Part shown: positions 1 through 8,053 of the stretch, one piece after another
Layout of the letters: each line of letters starts with the position of its first letter
How positions within the stretch are numbered: position 1 is the stretch's first letter
Assembly (NCBI GenBank): GCA_934394435.1
Contig: CAKRRN010000035.1
Span: forward strand, 1 to 25,465
DNA: 25,465 nt
Reading direction: 5' to 3'
DNA from: an uncultured Bacteroidaceae bacterium
Lineage (GTDB): Bacteria > Bacteroidota > Bacteroidia > Bacteroidales > Bacteroidaceae
Notes under the pieces: model-generated
Seen by the model: only the letters and a program-made list of their open reading frames with translations
Told to the model about the DNA's origin: nothing
Databases searched by the model: none
Translations under genes and position numbers: made by a program

Positions 1-115
1 GGAACAAGTTTCGTTTTTGGAACAATTGGAACAACTGGAACAATTGGAACTCATGGAGGATTTGGGAGGTCCCCCCCCGAAATCCCCACTTCCTCTCTAC
101 AAAGCCCCCGTCTGA
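1..115 (+). CDS. 3' end of an unknown protein with EQL repeats (partial)
   Basis: This is an open frame (phase from base 2) running from the window edge to a TGA at 113-115. The visible 37 residues contain LEQLEQLEQLELMEDL followed by a proline-rich end, PPPKSPLPLYKAPV. The leucine spacing would suit a short helical or coiled tail. It is encoded by 9-bp tandem repeats (GGAACAAYT, 19-45), and the PPP is encoded by a run of eight C (71-78). The stop lies 12 bp from the end of the convergent 129-aa gene. The body of the protein is outside the window, so no function can be given. A chance open frame is possible, but the repeat stays in frame and the tail ends exactly in the short gap between convergent genes. 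Confidence 0.5.
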   Translation, partial: EQVSFLEQLEQLEQLELMEDLGGPPPKSPLPLYKAPV

Positions 116-127
116 GCCGATTGCTTT

Positions 128-517
128 TTATCTCTTCCTCTGCCAGCCCACGATGGCTTTAGTGGCGACGCGCGCCTCGCTGGCGATGGTTTGGCTGATG
201 TTGATGCCCTCGCAGAGGTAGACTTTGAGTGTGAGCTGTATGGCTCCGTCCTTGGTGAGCGAGAGTCGTCCGTGTGGCAGTTTGTGTATGAGCAGCGACT
301 GTGCGCGCAGGCGAGGCTGGCGTACGAAGTGGAAGGTGCCGTCGCTCATCTGCTGTGCCACGCCCGCGGCTCTGAATCGTGGCAGATATTCTGCCACAGG
401 GTCTGAGGGCAAGAAGAGGAAGATGCCCTCTGCATCGTAGTCTGCCATCCCCGTGAGCTGCGCGTGGGAGGCTGTGAAGGAGTTGGCTTGAGGATTCTCT
501 TGATAATAGTTGTTCAT
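128..517 (-). CDS. Uncharacterised 129-aa protein
   Basis: I do not recognise this family. The protein begins MNNYYQENPQANSF and carries LFLPSDPVAEYLPRF near residues 34-48. Its C-terminal half is KLPHGRLSLTKDG then VYLCEGINISQTIASEARVATKAIVGW, ending in QRKR. There is no signal peptide or membrane segment, so it is probably cytosolic. Alternating polar and hydrophobic residues suggest a mixed alpha/beta fold. It is convergent with the truncated plus-strand gene and lies downstream of the terminator of the 371-aa gene, so it should be its own transcription unit. A TAATTTTG box at 647-654 would give a leader of about 120 nt containing several short palindromes. The ATG at 517 is the only good in-frame start. 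A longer frame overlapping the leader in another phase (159-671) looks like a shadow. Confidence 0.6.
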   Translation of the reverse strand: MNNYYQENPQANSFTASHAQLTGMADYDAEGIFLFLPSDPVAEYLPRFRAAGVAQQMSDGTFHFVRQPRLRAQSLLIHKLPHGRLSLTKDGAIQLTLKVYLCEGINISQTIASEARVATKAIVGWQRKR

Positions 518-646
518 AATTCCGTGTGTGTGTGGAGCGAAGAAAAGGTGAGAAACGTAGCGCTACTTTGACTCCTGGAGATCTCTCCACTCTGCCTTCA
601 CTCGGATAAGTGAATAATGTTTGATTCTGTCCCTGCAGGACGGAGG
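518..646 (-). promoter_or_regulatory. Long palindrome-rich 5' leader of the 129-aa gene
   Basis: Between the TAATTTTG box (647-654) and the ATG at 517 lie several short symmetric elements. They are GTAGCGCTAC (557-566, perfect palindrome), GAGATCTC (578-585), TTCACT/AGTGAA (597-602 and 609-614) and GTCC-CTGCA-GGAC (629-641). Together they could fold into an ordered leader or act as protein-binding sites. No riboswitch class is recognisable. Confidence 0.3.
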
Positions 647-654
647 CAAAATTA
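647..654 (-). promoter_or_regulatory. Candidate -7 box (TAATTTTG) for the 129-aa gene
   Basis: The minus strand reads TAATTTTG, matching the Bacteroidota -7 consensus TAnnTTTG. No clear TTTG -33 box lies at the expected distance, so this is a moderate call. Confidence 0.4.
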
Positions 655-677
655 TGCGGAAATGGCAGCATTGAGGG

Positions 678-711
678 AAAAAAAAATCCCCCACGAATCC
701 GTTTGGGGGAT
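678..711 (-). terminator. Rho-independent terminator after the 371-aa gene
   Basis: On the minus strand ATCCCCCA (704-711) pairs with TGGGGGAT (686-693) around a 10-nt loop. The stem is followed at once by nine T (678-686). A second copy of the left arm at 712-720 (ATCCCCCAC) can pair instead, giving 9 bp. It lies 47 bp after the stop of the 371-aa gene and would end transcription of the RM operon if that gene is co-transcribed. Confidence 0.85.
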
Positions 712-757
712 GTGGGGGATGTACTTTGTGTTTTCAGGGGATACGCAAGGGGGATAA

Positions 758-1873
758 CTACCTGAATTTCTCAATCTTTCCTGTATTTATTCTTGTGTTA
801 GGTTTTGCATATTTGGATTCTTCAAACTCGCTGTCAAGAGCATCTGCTATCTGTTTGTATTTGTCGCAACATTGAGGCGCATTAGGGTCTTCGAGCGACC
901 ATTCCGCATAATCTGTTTTCTTGAAATATCTTTCGATCTTCTTGAAATCGTCTTTCGAGCACTTGAGTTTTTGGTAAAACACAGAGTTTATGAAGTCTAT
1001 GAAGGACTTTTGCGTATCCTTCTTGAACCATTTTTTAGTAGCGAGCACTTTATAGACGATAAACCAATGCCTTTGAGCGTCGATGGTTTTATTCATTATC
1101 CACTCATCCAGTTTCTTCACCACCTTGTCCACATCTACGTTCTCTTTGAATTTGTGATTTTTGTAGACCGTTTCGTTCTTGATTTTGCAGTGTTCTTCGG
1201 CAATCTGAAGGGCAAGGTATTTGCTTAAGAATTCGTTGATATATTTGTAATCCTGTTCTTTTTGTTCTATGATATAAAAGACTGTGAGCTTGATTTTCCT
1301 TGTCTTCTCGTGGTGTATTATGCCGAATCGTGTCTTGAAGAGTTCCTCTCTTCTCATTTTTACCATGTATTTTTTTCTTTGGTTTTCGTCAGGATAGTCC
1401 AAGGCTTTGTCTTCGCTGTCTTGGGAATAGATCACTTCGAGTCGGTTTCTGTTCTCTGTCGCATACTTATCAAGTTCCTTGTAGAATAGTTTTTCGTAAT
1501 AGTCATCATTGATGAATGACTGCCTAAATCCATTTTTCCCCTCGTCAAAGAGTAGGCTAATCTCAATCATTATTTTACGCGTGTTCTCGTCTTCAAATTC
1601 CTTGTAATAGCTTAGCCCAGGCTCTACATCTGAGCCTATTCGCAGAAAGTCGCCTTTGCGCTCGTCCAGCATCGACCATGCAATCTCCTCTTTGAGCGCT
1701 GAGAGCAACGAGTGGATTTCGTTCAAAAACTTGCGAAGAATAAGCTTCCATGCTTCGATAATCTCAGGCTGGTTGGTTCCGCTTTCTTCTTTGTTCAGAA
1801 GCCTAATGCACGTTGTGAAGTTTACGGTCTTGTCGTTTAGCGAATGGATATGTTGTGTTATTTCACTGCCCAT
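758..1873 (-). CDS. Uncharacterised 371-aa protein downstream of hsdR
   Basis: I do not recognise this family. The protein starts MGSEITQHIHSLNDKTVNF. It is rich in Lys, Glu, Asp and aromatic residues, mostly helical in appearance, with no signal peptide or transmembrane segment. Features are EAWKLILRKFLNEIHSLL (about residues 40-57), a charged middle, HWFIVYKVLATKKWFKKD (about 268-285) and APQCCDKYKQIADALDSEF near the C-terminus. I chose the ATG at 1873. The frame stays open to 1999, but the extra 42 residues come from the inverted-repeat element and look non-coding. The gene is AT-rich compared with hsdR and hsdM, which suggests separate acquisition. It follows hsdR on the same strand, 289 bp away, and ends in a strong terminator. 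It may be an RM-associated cargo or defence gene, but only its position points that way. Confidence 0.75.
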   Translation of the reverse strand: MGSEITQHIHSLNDKTVNFTTCIRLLNKEESGTNQPEIIEAWKLILRKFLNEIHSLLSALKEEIAWSMLDERKGDFLRIGSDVEPGLSYYKEFEDENTRKIMIEISLLFDEGKNGFRQSFINDDYYEKLFYKELDKYATENRNRLEVIYSQDSEDKALDYPDENQRKKYMVKMRREELFKTRFGIIHHEKTRKIKLTVFYIIEQKEQDYKYINEFLSKYLALQIAEEHCKIKNETVYKNHKFKENVDVDKVVKKLDEWIMNKTIDAQRHWFIVYKVLATKKWFKKDTQKSFIDFINSVFYQKLKCSKDDFKKIERYFKKTDYAEWSLEDPNAPQCCDKYKQIADALDSEFEESKYAKPNTRINTGKIEKFR

Positions 1874-1943
1874 TAGTTGTTTGTTTTTTTGCGTATTGAT
1901 AAAAAATGTCAGTAAATAAACGGCAGTGGGCATCCTTGCTGCG

Positions 1944-2079
1944 CCAGTATTCGGGCACCTGCAAGAGCCTTCGGTAAGGTACAAACAAGTACTGCCCACG
2001 CCGTGGATGGAGTGGACGCCTTGCTGTCACCGTCTTCTTACCGAATGTATTTCTAGAGTTTGCAGGTTCTGAATACTGT
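1944..2079. repeat. Structured inverted-repeat element between hsdR and the 371-aa gene
   Basis: Three paired segments are nested in order across 136 nt. CAGTATTC (1945-1952) pairs with GAATACTG (2071-2078), ACCTGCAA (1957-1964) with TTGCAGGT (2060-2067), and TTCGGTAAG (1970-1978) with CTTACCGAA (2037-2045). The apical loop is about 58 nt. CAGCAAGG (minus strand) occurs twice, once in the loop and once just outside the outer arm. The nesting indicates a folded RNA or a MITE-like insertion. No frame across it looks like protein. Confidence 0.65.
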
Positions 2080-2162
2080 AGAAGTGCAGTCTGTCAGCGT
2101 CTATTGTCTCTTATGATGTATTTGTTCTTTCTTTTCTGTCTGTTTCTTATTCTTCTTGCTGC

Positions 2163-5100
2163 TTATGGTTCTACATTATCTTCGTTGTCTGCCCAGTGGT
2201 CGCATTGGCGCATCACGGTTTCCAGCGCCTTCTCGGCATCCTTGGGCGGATACTTGTATTTCTTCAGTAGTCGCTTCACCATCACTCTCATCTTGGCGCG
2301 AGCCGACTCCTTGCGGTTCCAGTCGATGGTGCGGTTCTTGTGCAGCGCCTCGGTCAGTTCCCTGGTCAGCGCCTTGAATTCCTCGTCGGTGTAGGCTTGG
2401 CGCACGCCCTCGGGGGTGGAGAGGGCGTCGTAGAAGGCTTTCTCCTCGGGGGTGAGCCCCAGGTCTACAGCTTCCTTCTCAGCCCGCTTCATCTGCTCCG
2501 CCATCTTCAGGAGTTCCTCGATTACCTCCTCGTTGGTCAAGAGACCTTTCAGATAGTTGGAGAGGCTGCGCGAGAGCATGTCGCTGAAGAGGTCGCTCTG
2601 GGTGATGTTGGTCTTCTGCTGCTGTCGGATCTTCTCCTTCATCAGCTTGGTGAGCATTTCCACGGCAAGGTTGCGCTCCTTCATGTTCTTGATTTCCTGT
2701 ATGAAGGCCTCATCGAAGAGCGAGAACTCCACCTGTCGGTCGCCGAAGAGATTGATTACGCCGTCGGTCTTCACGCTCTGACGGAGCAGGTCTGAGATGC
2801 GCTGGTTTATCTCGTGGGTAGTTATCTTGCCCTTCTGCGAGAGTTTCGTCAGCATCACCCTCACGGCGTCCATGTAGCAGTGCTCCATCTTCTCCCTCTC
2901 GCTCAGCAGCGAGCGGCAGAGGGTGGTGGCGCCCTGCAGCGTGGCGCTGTGCTCCATGAAGTTCTTCTTCTGCGTCAGCTTGGCTGGCGAGGAGAGGAAG
3001 TTGACGCCGCCCAGGATCAGGGAGGCTCGCCTGGCGTTCGTGCCCTCGAAGAAAGCCGAGTAGTCGAAGCCGTGCAAGAGGTCTCGGCAAATCTCCATCT
3101 CCTCCTTCCATTTCAGCAGGGCTGTCTTGGCGATGTCGGGGTCGCCGAAGCGGCGGCGGTCTCGGTTGGTGTACTGCTGCATGGCTGCCTTCAGGGCTTG
3201 GGCGATGCCTACGTAATCTACAATGAGTCCGCCTTCCTTCTTCTCGCCAGGCTCTGTGCTTCCGTCCTTGGGTTTCATCTGGAACACTCGGTTCACTCGG
3301 GCGATGGCTTGCATCAGGTTGTGACCGCTCATCGGCTTATAGACGTACATGGTGGCGAGCGACGGAACGTCGAAGCCCGTGAGCCACATGTCCCTCACGA
3401 TGGCTATCTTCATCGGGTCGTCATCGTCCTTGAACTTGCGTGCCAAGTCTTTCTTGTATTGCTCGCCTCCGATGATTTCCGCCCAGTCGGTAGGGTCTTG
3501 GTTAGATGAGCTCATCACCACCTTCACCTTCTCCGTCCACGTGGGGCGCAGCTCCAGCATCTTGCGGTAAATCTTGATGGCGATTTCTCGGGTCAGCGCC
3601 ACGATCATCGCCTTTCCGGTCAAGAGGTTGGCTCGGTTTTGCTCGTAGTGTTCGATGATGTCGCGCACCAGGGTGTCGATGGTGTGGTCGTCGCCCAGCA
3701 GCACCTCCAGTCGGCTGTGCTCCTGCTTCGCCTTCTTGATTTGCTCGTCGGTGGCTCCCTCGTCGCTGAGGTGGTCGAACTCGTCGTTGAGCACCTTCAG
3801 GGTGTCCTCGTCGAGGGCAAGGTTTACCACTCGGCTCTCGTAATATACGGGGCGTGTGGCTCCGTCGTCTACCGCCTGGCTCATGTCATAGACGTCGATG
3901 TAGTTGCCGAAAACCTCCTCGGTGTCTCGGTCTCGGTCGCTGATAGGGGTGCCCGTGAATCCGATGAACGATGCGCCAGGCAGCGCCTCTCTCATCTTCT
4001 GGCTGAATCCTTTCTTCATCTTCTGGCTCTGCACGTCCCAGTGCTCGTCGCCGTATTGCGAGCGGTGGGCTTCGTCGGTCATCACGATGATGTTGCGTCG
4101 GGTGGAGAGGGCTGTGTCGCCCTCCTCAAACTTCTGTATGGTGGTAAAGAAGATGCCTCCGCTCTTGCGTCCACGCAGCAGGTCGCCCAGGTCTTCGCGG
4201 CTCGCTGCCTGGATGGGGGTGGACGAGAGGAAGTCTTGGCAGCGGCTGAACTGCGAGAAGAGCTGGTCGTCGAGGTCCTTGCGGTCGGTAACCACCACGA
4301 TGGTTACTTCGGGCATTCGCTGGATGAGCTGATGGGCGTAGAACACCATCGAGAGGCTCTTGCCCGAACCCTGCGTGTGCCAGAACACGCCTATCTTGCC
4401 GTTGCCCTCCACGGCGCTCTTGGTGCGCTCCAGGGCTTTGCCCACGGCGAAGTACTGGTGGTAGGCGGCGAGTATCTTGCCTGTCTTTCCCTCCCGCTTG
4501 TCGAAGCAGATGAAGTTTTTCAGAATGTCGAGCAGTCGCTCTTTCTGGAAGATGCCGAGGAAGAAGGTGCGGTAGTCGGCTACGAGGGTCGATTCGCGGT
4601 TGCCATCCACGGTCTTCCATTCCATGTAGCGTTCGAAGTCGGCGGTGATGGTGCCGGCCCGTGTCTCGCTCATGTCGCTGATTACGTTGAAGGCGTTGTA
4701 GGTGAAGAGGCTCGGGATGGACTGCTGATAGTTGCGTATCTGCTTGAAGGCGTCTTCGGTGGAAACATCCTCGCTGATGGCACTCTTCAGCTCCACCACC
4801 ACGAGAGGCAGACCATTGACGAAGACCACCATGTCGCAGCGCTTGTTCTTGTATTCCTCCACACGCCACTGGTTCACCACCTTGAAGAGGTTCTCCTCGG
4901 GGTGTTCGTAGTCGATGAGTCGCAGCAGGGCGGAGCGTTCCTCGCCGCTCTTGGCTCTGTATTTCACCTCGATGCCGTTTTGCATCCAGTGGGTGAACTT
5001 CTCGTTGTTGGGGAGCAGGGCACCCTCGCCCGGTGAGGTAACTTGTCTGATGGCTTCGGTCACGGCTTCGGCTGGCGAGTCAGCGTTGAGCCGTCGCATC

Positions 5101-5249
5101 ATGGCCTCCAAGTCGGCACGGTAGAACGGCTCCTTGTAGTCTCGCTCCACGTCGTAGCCCAGCTCGTATTCATAGCCCAGGTCGCCCTGGAACAGGCTGA
5201 TGAGTGCCTGCTCGTAAGCGTCTTCCGTGAATTTCGTTGCGTCTGCCAT
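2163..5249 (-). CDS. hsdR: Type I restriction enzyme, R (motor/nuclease) subunit HsdR
   Basis: This is the DNA-translocating and cleaving subunit of a type I restriction system, which works in a complex with HsdM and HsdS. At 1028 aa it is full length. The N-terminal PD-(D/E)XK nuclease is visible as D139 followed by E153-L-K155 (VVELKSA). The SF2 motor follows: Walker A HTQGSGKS (291-298), Walker B DEAH (392-395) and FTGTP (431-435). GKAMIVALTREIA and MQAIARVNR mark the second RecA lobe. The C-terminal third is the helical region that docks on the methylase, and it ends in basic KRLLKKYKYPPKDAEKAL. The start ATG at 5249 lies 35 bp after the hsdS stop in an A-rich, SD-poor leader. No disruption is seen, so the protein is probably active. 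Confidence 0.97.
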   Translation of the reverse strand: MADATKFTEDAYEQALISLFQGDLGYEYELGYDVERDYKEPFYRADLEAMMRRLNADSPAEAVTEAIRQVTSPGEGALLPNNEKFTHWMQNGIEVKYRAKSGEERSALLRLIDYEHPEENLFKVVNQWRVEEYKNKRCDMVVFVNGLPLVVVELKSAISEDVSTEDAFKQIRNYQQSIPSLFTYNAFNVISDMSETRAGTITADFERYMEWKTVDGNRESTLVADYRTFFLGIFQKERLLDILKNFICFDKREGKTGKILAAYHQYFAVGKALERTKSAVEGNGKIGVFWHTQGSGKSLSMVFYAHQLIQRMPEVTIVVVTDRKDLDDQLFSQFSRCQDFLSSTPIQAASREDLGDLLRGRKSGGIFFTTIQKFEEGDTALSTRRNIIVMTDEAHRSQYGDEHWDVQSQKMKKGFSQKMREALPGASFIGFTGTPISDRDRDTEEVFGNYIDVYDMSQAVDDGATRPVYYESRVVNLALDEDTLKVLNDEFDHLSDEGATDEQIKKAKQEHSRLEVLLGDDHTIDTLVRDIIEHYEQNRANLLTGKAMIVALTREIAIKIYRKMLELRPTWTEKVKVVMSSSNQDPTDWAEIIGGEQYKKDLARKFKDDDDPMKIAIVRDMWLTGFDVPSLATMYVYKPMSGHNLMQAIARVNRVFQMKPKDGSTEPGEKKEGGLIVDYVGIAQALKAAMQQYTNRDRRRFGDPDIAKTALLKWKEEMEICRDLLHGFDYSAFFEGTNARRASLILGGVNFLSSPAKLTQKKNFMEHSATLQGATTLCRSLLSEREKMEHCYMDAVRVMLTKLSQKGKITTHEINQRISDLLRQSVKTDGVINLFGDRQVEFSLFDEAFIQEIKNMKERNLAVEMLTKLMKEKIRQQQKTNITQSDLFSDMLSRSLSNYLKGLLTNEEVIEELLKMAEQMKRAEKEAVDLGLTPEEKAFYDALSTPEGVRQAYTDEEFKALTRELTEALHKNRTIDWNRKESARAKMRVMVKRLLKKYKYPPKDAEKALETVMRQCDHWADNEDNVEP

Positions 5250-5284
5250 ATTGCGTTGTTTTGTTTATTTGTTCTTGATGTTCC

Positions 5285-6502
5285 TTATTCGGGGATTTCT
5301 ATCTCGCCTGACATGAGGCGAGGGAGAAGGGTGTCGCGAAGGGAGGAGAGGCGAGAGGACTCCTTCGAAAGATTTGTTATTCTTTGAAGAATCGAATCCA
5401 ACAATTTACTACACTCTTCTGCAATATTCATAGGAGGAAGTACTACGCTGAATTTATCAATGTCAGCTTTCCCCAAGTGACTAACGGTTGTCCCTGTTTT
5501 GTAAGACTGTACAAATTCAAGTTCAGGCTTCAATAAATATAGGACAAATAACTGATTAATAGAAGTGAATCTTGGTGATAATTTACATACTCGCTGATTT
5601 AATACTCCCATTTCCCCTTTCCATATTCGAGGTGTGAATTCTGCATCCATGCCTGCTAATATATCTCCTCTTTTTATGTATTCAGTTTGTGGAAGTTCTT
5701 CTGGTGTGTAAAATTGTGGCTTGCAATCTTTTAAGTCTCTAATTCTTATCAATGGATAGCCTTCTCCTTTATCGTTAAATCGTGATGATTTATATGGGGC
5801 TCCATAAATAACATTTACGTATTCGTATGGGCTTCCCACTTTCCATCCTTCCGGAATCATCCCCAATTCACTCTCCTTGAACTTACCATCCTTGAATGGC
5901 TCGAAGTCAACGAACCAATTCTTGAAGATAGCCTGTGCCATTTCCTCCAAACGAGCATTGATTTTGTTGTTCAACTCTATCTTACGGTCGAGGGAGGAGA
6001 GGAGAGAGGCAATGCGGCGTTGGTCGGAAATTCCGGGCTTTATAATCTTCATTTTTTGTAATGTCGATATTGGCAACTGAGGTTGAGCAGACCCAGATTG
6101 AAACTGCTTAATCTGTGCTTTAAAATAGCAAGAACGCAAATACTGATATAAAAATATTGCGTCGAAATCCTTCCCAGGACGGATTATTACCATTCCTGAA
6201 TTAATCCTCATATTTGGAAAAGGAACATCGTTGCTATAATAACCGACATTTCCTACCGTACCTCTTGTAGTTAATACTATATCATTGGGAATCAGTTTTC
6301 CTTTTCTCAGTAATGTATCTTTTTCCTTTGTTATAAAGGAGTTATTACAGAATTGAAGTCCATTTTTTGTAACATTCGATGCACTTAAAAAAAGACAATA
6401 ACCAGAAGAGGCAAATTCGTTATTTTTCGGATAGTTTTTGCCTCTATCACCATCTATAATCTCTATTGAAGTTTGTTCAATATCAACTTCTTTCCACTCC
6501 AT
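5285..6502 (-). CDS. hsdS: Type I restriction enzyme, specificity subunit HsdS
   Basis: HsdS recognises the split DNA target and directs HsdM and HsdR to it. I chose the ATG at 6502 (405 aa). It lies 4 bp after the hsdM stop and is preceded, at 8-nt spacing, by a strong GGGAGGT ribosome site. The ATG at 6532 would overlap hsdM and lose this site. The order is target domain 1 (about 1-160), conserved spacer helix ASLLSSLDRKIELNNKIN...MAQAIFKNWFVDFEPFK (about 165-215), target domain 2 (about 225-375) and C-terminal helix SRLSSLRDTLLPRLMSG. The target domains are clearly more AT-rich than the spacer and the neighbouring hsdM, as expected for exchanged modules. Two nearly identical 18-bp direct repeats flank target domain 2. 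Only one hsdS copy is present, and no inverted second copy or recombinase gene lies nearby. Confidence 0.95.
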   Translation of the reverse strand: MEWKEVDIEQTSIEIIDGDRGKNYPKNNEFASSGYCLFLSASNVTKNGLQFCNNSFITKEKDTLLRKGKLIPNDIVLTTRGTVGNVGYYSNDVPFPNMRINSGMVIIRPGKDFDAIFLYQYLRSCYFKAQIKQFQSGSAQPQLPISTLQKMKIIKPGISDQRRIASLLSSLDRKIELNNKINARLEEMAQAIFKNWFVDFEPFKDGKFKESELGMIPEGWKVGSPYEYVNVIYGAPYKSSRFNDKGEGYPLIRIRDLKDCKPQFYTPEELPQTEYIKRGDILAGMDAEFTPRIWKGEMGVLNQRVCKLSPRFTSINQLFVLYLLKPELEFVQSYKTGTTVSHLGKADIDKFSVVLPPMNIAEECSKLLDSILQRITNLSKESSRLSSLRDTLLPRLMSGEIEIPE

Positions 6503-6520
6503 ACTCTTACACCTCCCATC
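6503..6520 (-). promoter_or_regulatory. Strong Shine-Dalgarno site setting the hsdS start
   Basis: The minus strand reads GATGGGAGGTGTAAGAGT just before the ATG at 6502. A good GGAGGT is rare in this window, where most starts have only A-rich leaders. It overlaps the last codons of hsdM, which implies translation re-initiation or coupling of hsdS to hsdM. Confidence 0.7.
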
Positions 6521-8015
6521 CAATTTTACCAAGTTGCAGTCTAATCTCCTCTTCCTGCTTCTTGCTCTCCTCGAACAGCCGCGAAAGCTCTCCAGTGAGT
6601 CTTGTCATTTTCTCCTCGAAAGGCTCGCCGTCGCCCTCGTCCTCGGCAATACCTACGTATCGTCCAGGAGTAAGAATGAAGTCCTGCTCCGCAATCTGCC
6701 CGGTAGTGCAGACGGCGCAGAAACCCTTCACATCCTCTAATGTTCCATTTTGGAACGCATGGAAGGTGTCGGCAATCTTCTTGATGTCGGTGTCGGGCAT
6801 TAGCTCACGAAGCTTTCGGGTAACCATCGTTCCGAGCCCCCGAGCATCGATAAACACAGTCTTGCCCTTCTGCTTCTTATTGCGGTTGATGAACCAAAGG
6901 CTCACAGGAATGCCTGTGCTATAGAACAGCTGGGAAGGCAACGCCACGATACCCTCCACGAGGTCTGCCTCCACGATGGCTTGGCGAATCTGACCCTCGC
7001 CACCGGTCTGGCTCGAAAGCGCACCGTTGGCTAGCACCAGTCCTATCTTGCCGTTAGGCGAGAGGTGGTGAATCATGTGCTGCATCCAGGCGAAGTTGGC
7101 GTTGCCAGCAGGAGGCATTCCATACTGCCAGCGCACGTCGTCTTGCAACTTGTCCTGTCCCCAGTCGCTCATATTAAAAGGTGGGTTGGCAAGGATGAAG
7201 TCTGCCTTTAGCGTAGGGTGCTGGTCGTAGAAGAAAGAGTCGGCGTACTGCTTGCCGAGGTCAGCCTCCAGTCCGTGAATAGCTAAGCCCATCTGGGCGA
7301 GCTTCCAGGTGTCGGGGTTGCTCTCCTGACCATAGATACTAATCTTGCGCAGGTTGCCCTTGTGGCGGTCGATGAACTTGGCGCTCTGCACAAACATACC
7401 GCCCGAGCCGCAGCAGGGGTCATAGACTCTGCCCTCGTATGGCTCCAAGATTTCCACCAGCGTGCGCACGATGCACGAAGGGGTGTAGAACTCGCCGCCG
7501 TTCTTGCCCTCCATGGAGGCAAACTGGCGCAGACAGTACTCGTAGGTGCGGCCAAGCAGGTCTTTCTCCTCGCCAGCGTCGTGCATCTCGATGTTGGTAA
7601 AGAGGTCAACCACGTCGCCCAGTCTTCGCTTGTCGAGTTCTGGACGGGCGAAGTTCTTCGGCAGAATGCCCTTCAGGCGGAGGTTCTCACGCTCGATGGC
7701 TTCCAATGCATCGTCTATCACCACGCCAATCTCAGGCAGGTGGGCAGCCGCCGAAATCTTGCTCCATCGTGCCTCGGCAGGTACAAAGAAGATGTTGTCG
7801 GCGGTGTATTCGTCCTTGTCTTCTGGGTCGGCGTATTCGTCGCCCTGCAGCTCTTGGTATTTCTGCTCAAATCGGTCGCTGATGTACTTCAGGAAGATGA
7901 GTCCGAGCACCACGCCCTTGTATTGCGAGGCGTCGAGGTTGCCACGCAGAATGTCGGCAGCCTTCCATATTTTCTCCTCAAATCCGATGCTGATAGTGTC
8001 TTGTTTCTTAGCCAT
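6507..8015 (-). CDS. hsdM: Type I restriction enzyme, N6-adenine methylase subunit HsdM
   Basis: HsdM transfers a methyl group from S-adenosylmethionine to adenine N6 in the site chosen by HsdS. At 502 aa the length is normal. The N-terminal helical domain (GFEEKIWKAADILRGNLDAS, 11-30) is followed by GGEFYTP (173-179), SAM-binding motif I DPCCGSGGMF (199-208) and catalytic motif IV NPPF (277-280). The C-terminus has LTPGRYVG and a helical tail for contact with HsdS. The ATG at 8015 gives MAKKQDTISIGFEEK, a typical HsdM start. Upstream on the same strand, after 38 bp, is the lipoprotein gene. I see no promoter in that gap, so hsdM may be transcribed through from it. The subunit looks intact. 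Confidence 0.97.
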   Translation of the reverse strand: MAKKQDTISIGFEEKIWKAADILRGNLDASQYKGVVLGLIFLKYISDRFEQKYQELQGDEYADPEDKDEYTADNIFFVPAEARWSKISAAAHLPEIGVVIDDALEAIERENLRLKGILPKNFARPELDKRRLGDVVDLFTNIEMHDAGEEKDLLGRTYEYCLRQFASMEGKNGGEFYTPSCIVRTLVEILEPYEGRVYDPCCGSGGMFVQSAKFIDRHKGNLRKISIYGQESNPDTWKLAQMGLAIHGLEADLGKQYADSFFYDQHPTLKADFILANPPFNMSDWGQDKLQDDVRWQYGMPPAGNANFAWMQHMIHHLSPNGKIGLVLANGALSSQTGGEGQIRQAIVEADLVEGIVALPSQLFYSTGIPVSLWFINRNKKQKGKTVFIDARGLGTMVTRKLRELMPDTDIKKIADTFHAFQNGTLEDVKGFCAVCTTGQIAEQDFILTPGRYVGIAEDEGDGEPFEEKMTRLTGELSRLFEESKKQEEEIRLQLGKIGWEV

Positions 8016-8053
8016 GAGAGTATATTTGTATTATTTAGTCTTATTCTTTTTTC

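Noticed and set aside
159..671. A 170-codon minus-strand frame covering the leader and the 129-aa gene in another phase
   Set aside because: The part over the 129-aa gene is Arg/His/Ala-rich shadow sequence, and the part over the leader crosses the -7 box and palindromes.
1874..1999. N-terminal extension of the 371-aa protein
   Set aside because: The 42 extra codons come from the inverted-repeat element and are Cys/Thr-rich, unlike the rest of the protein. The ATG at 1873 starts the homogeneous coding region.
1944..2079. Integron attC site
   Set aside because: It is long and folded, but I could not find the paired RYYYAAC/GTTRRRY core sites, and no integrase or cassette array is visible.
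3639..5036. A 465-codon open frame antisense to hsdR
   Set aside because: It is a shadow of a GC-rich gene: Val/Leu/His-heavy composition, no domain, and it lies fully inside the well-supported hsdR.
5285..6502. Invertible hsdS shufflon
   Set aside because: Only one hsdS copy is present. The repeats are direct rather than inverted, and no recombinase gene lies in the window.
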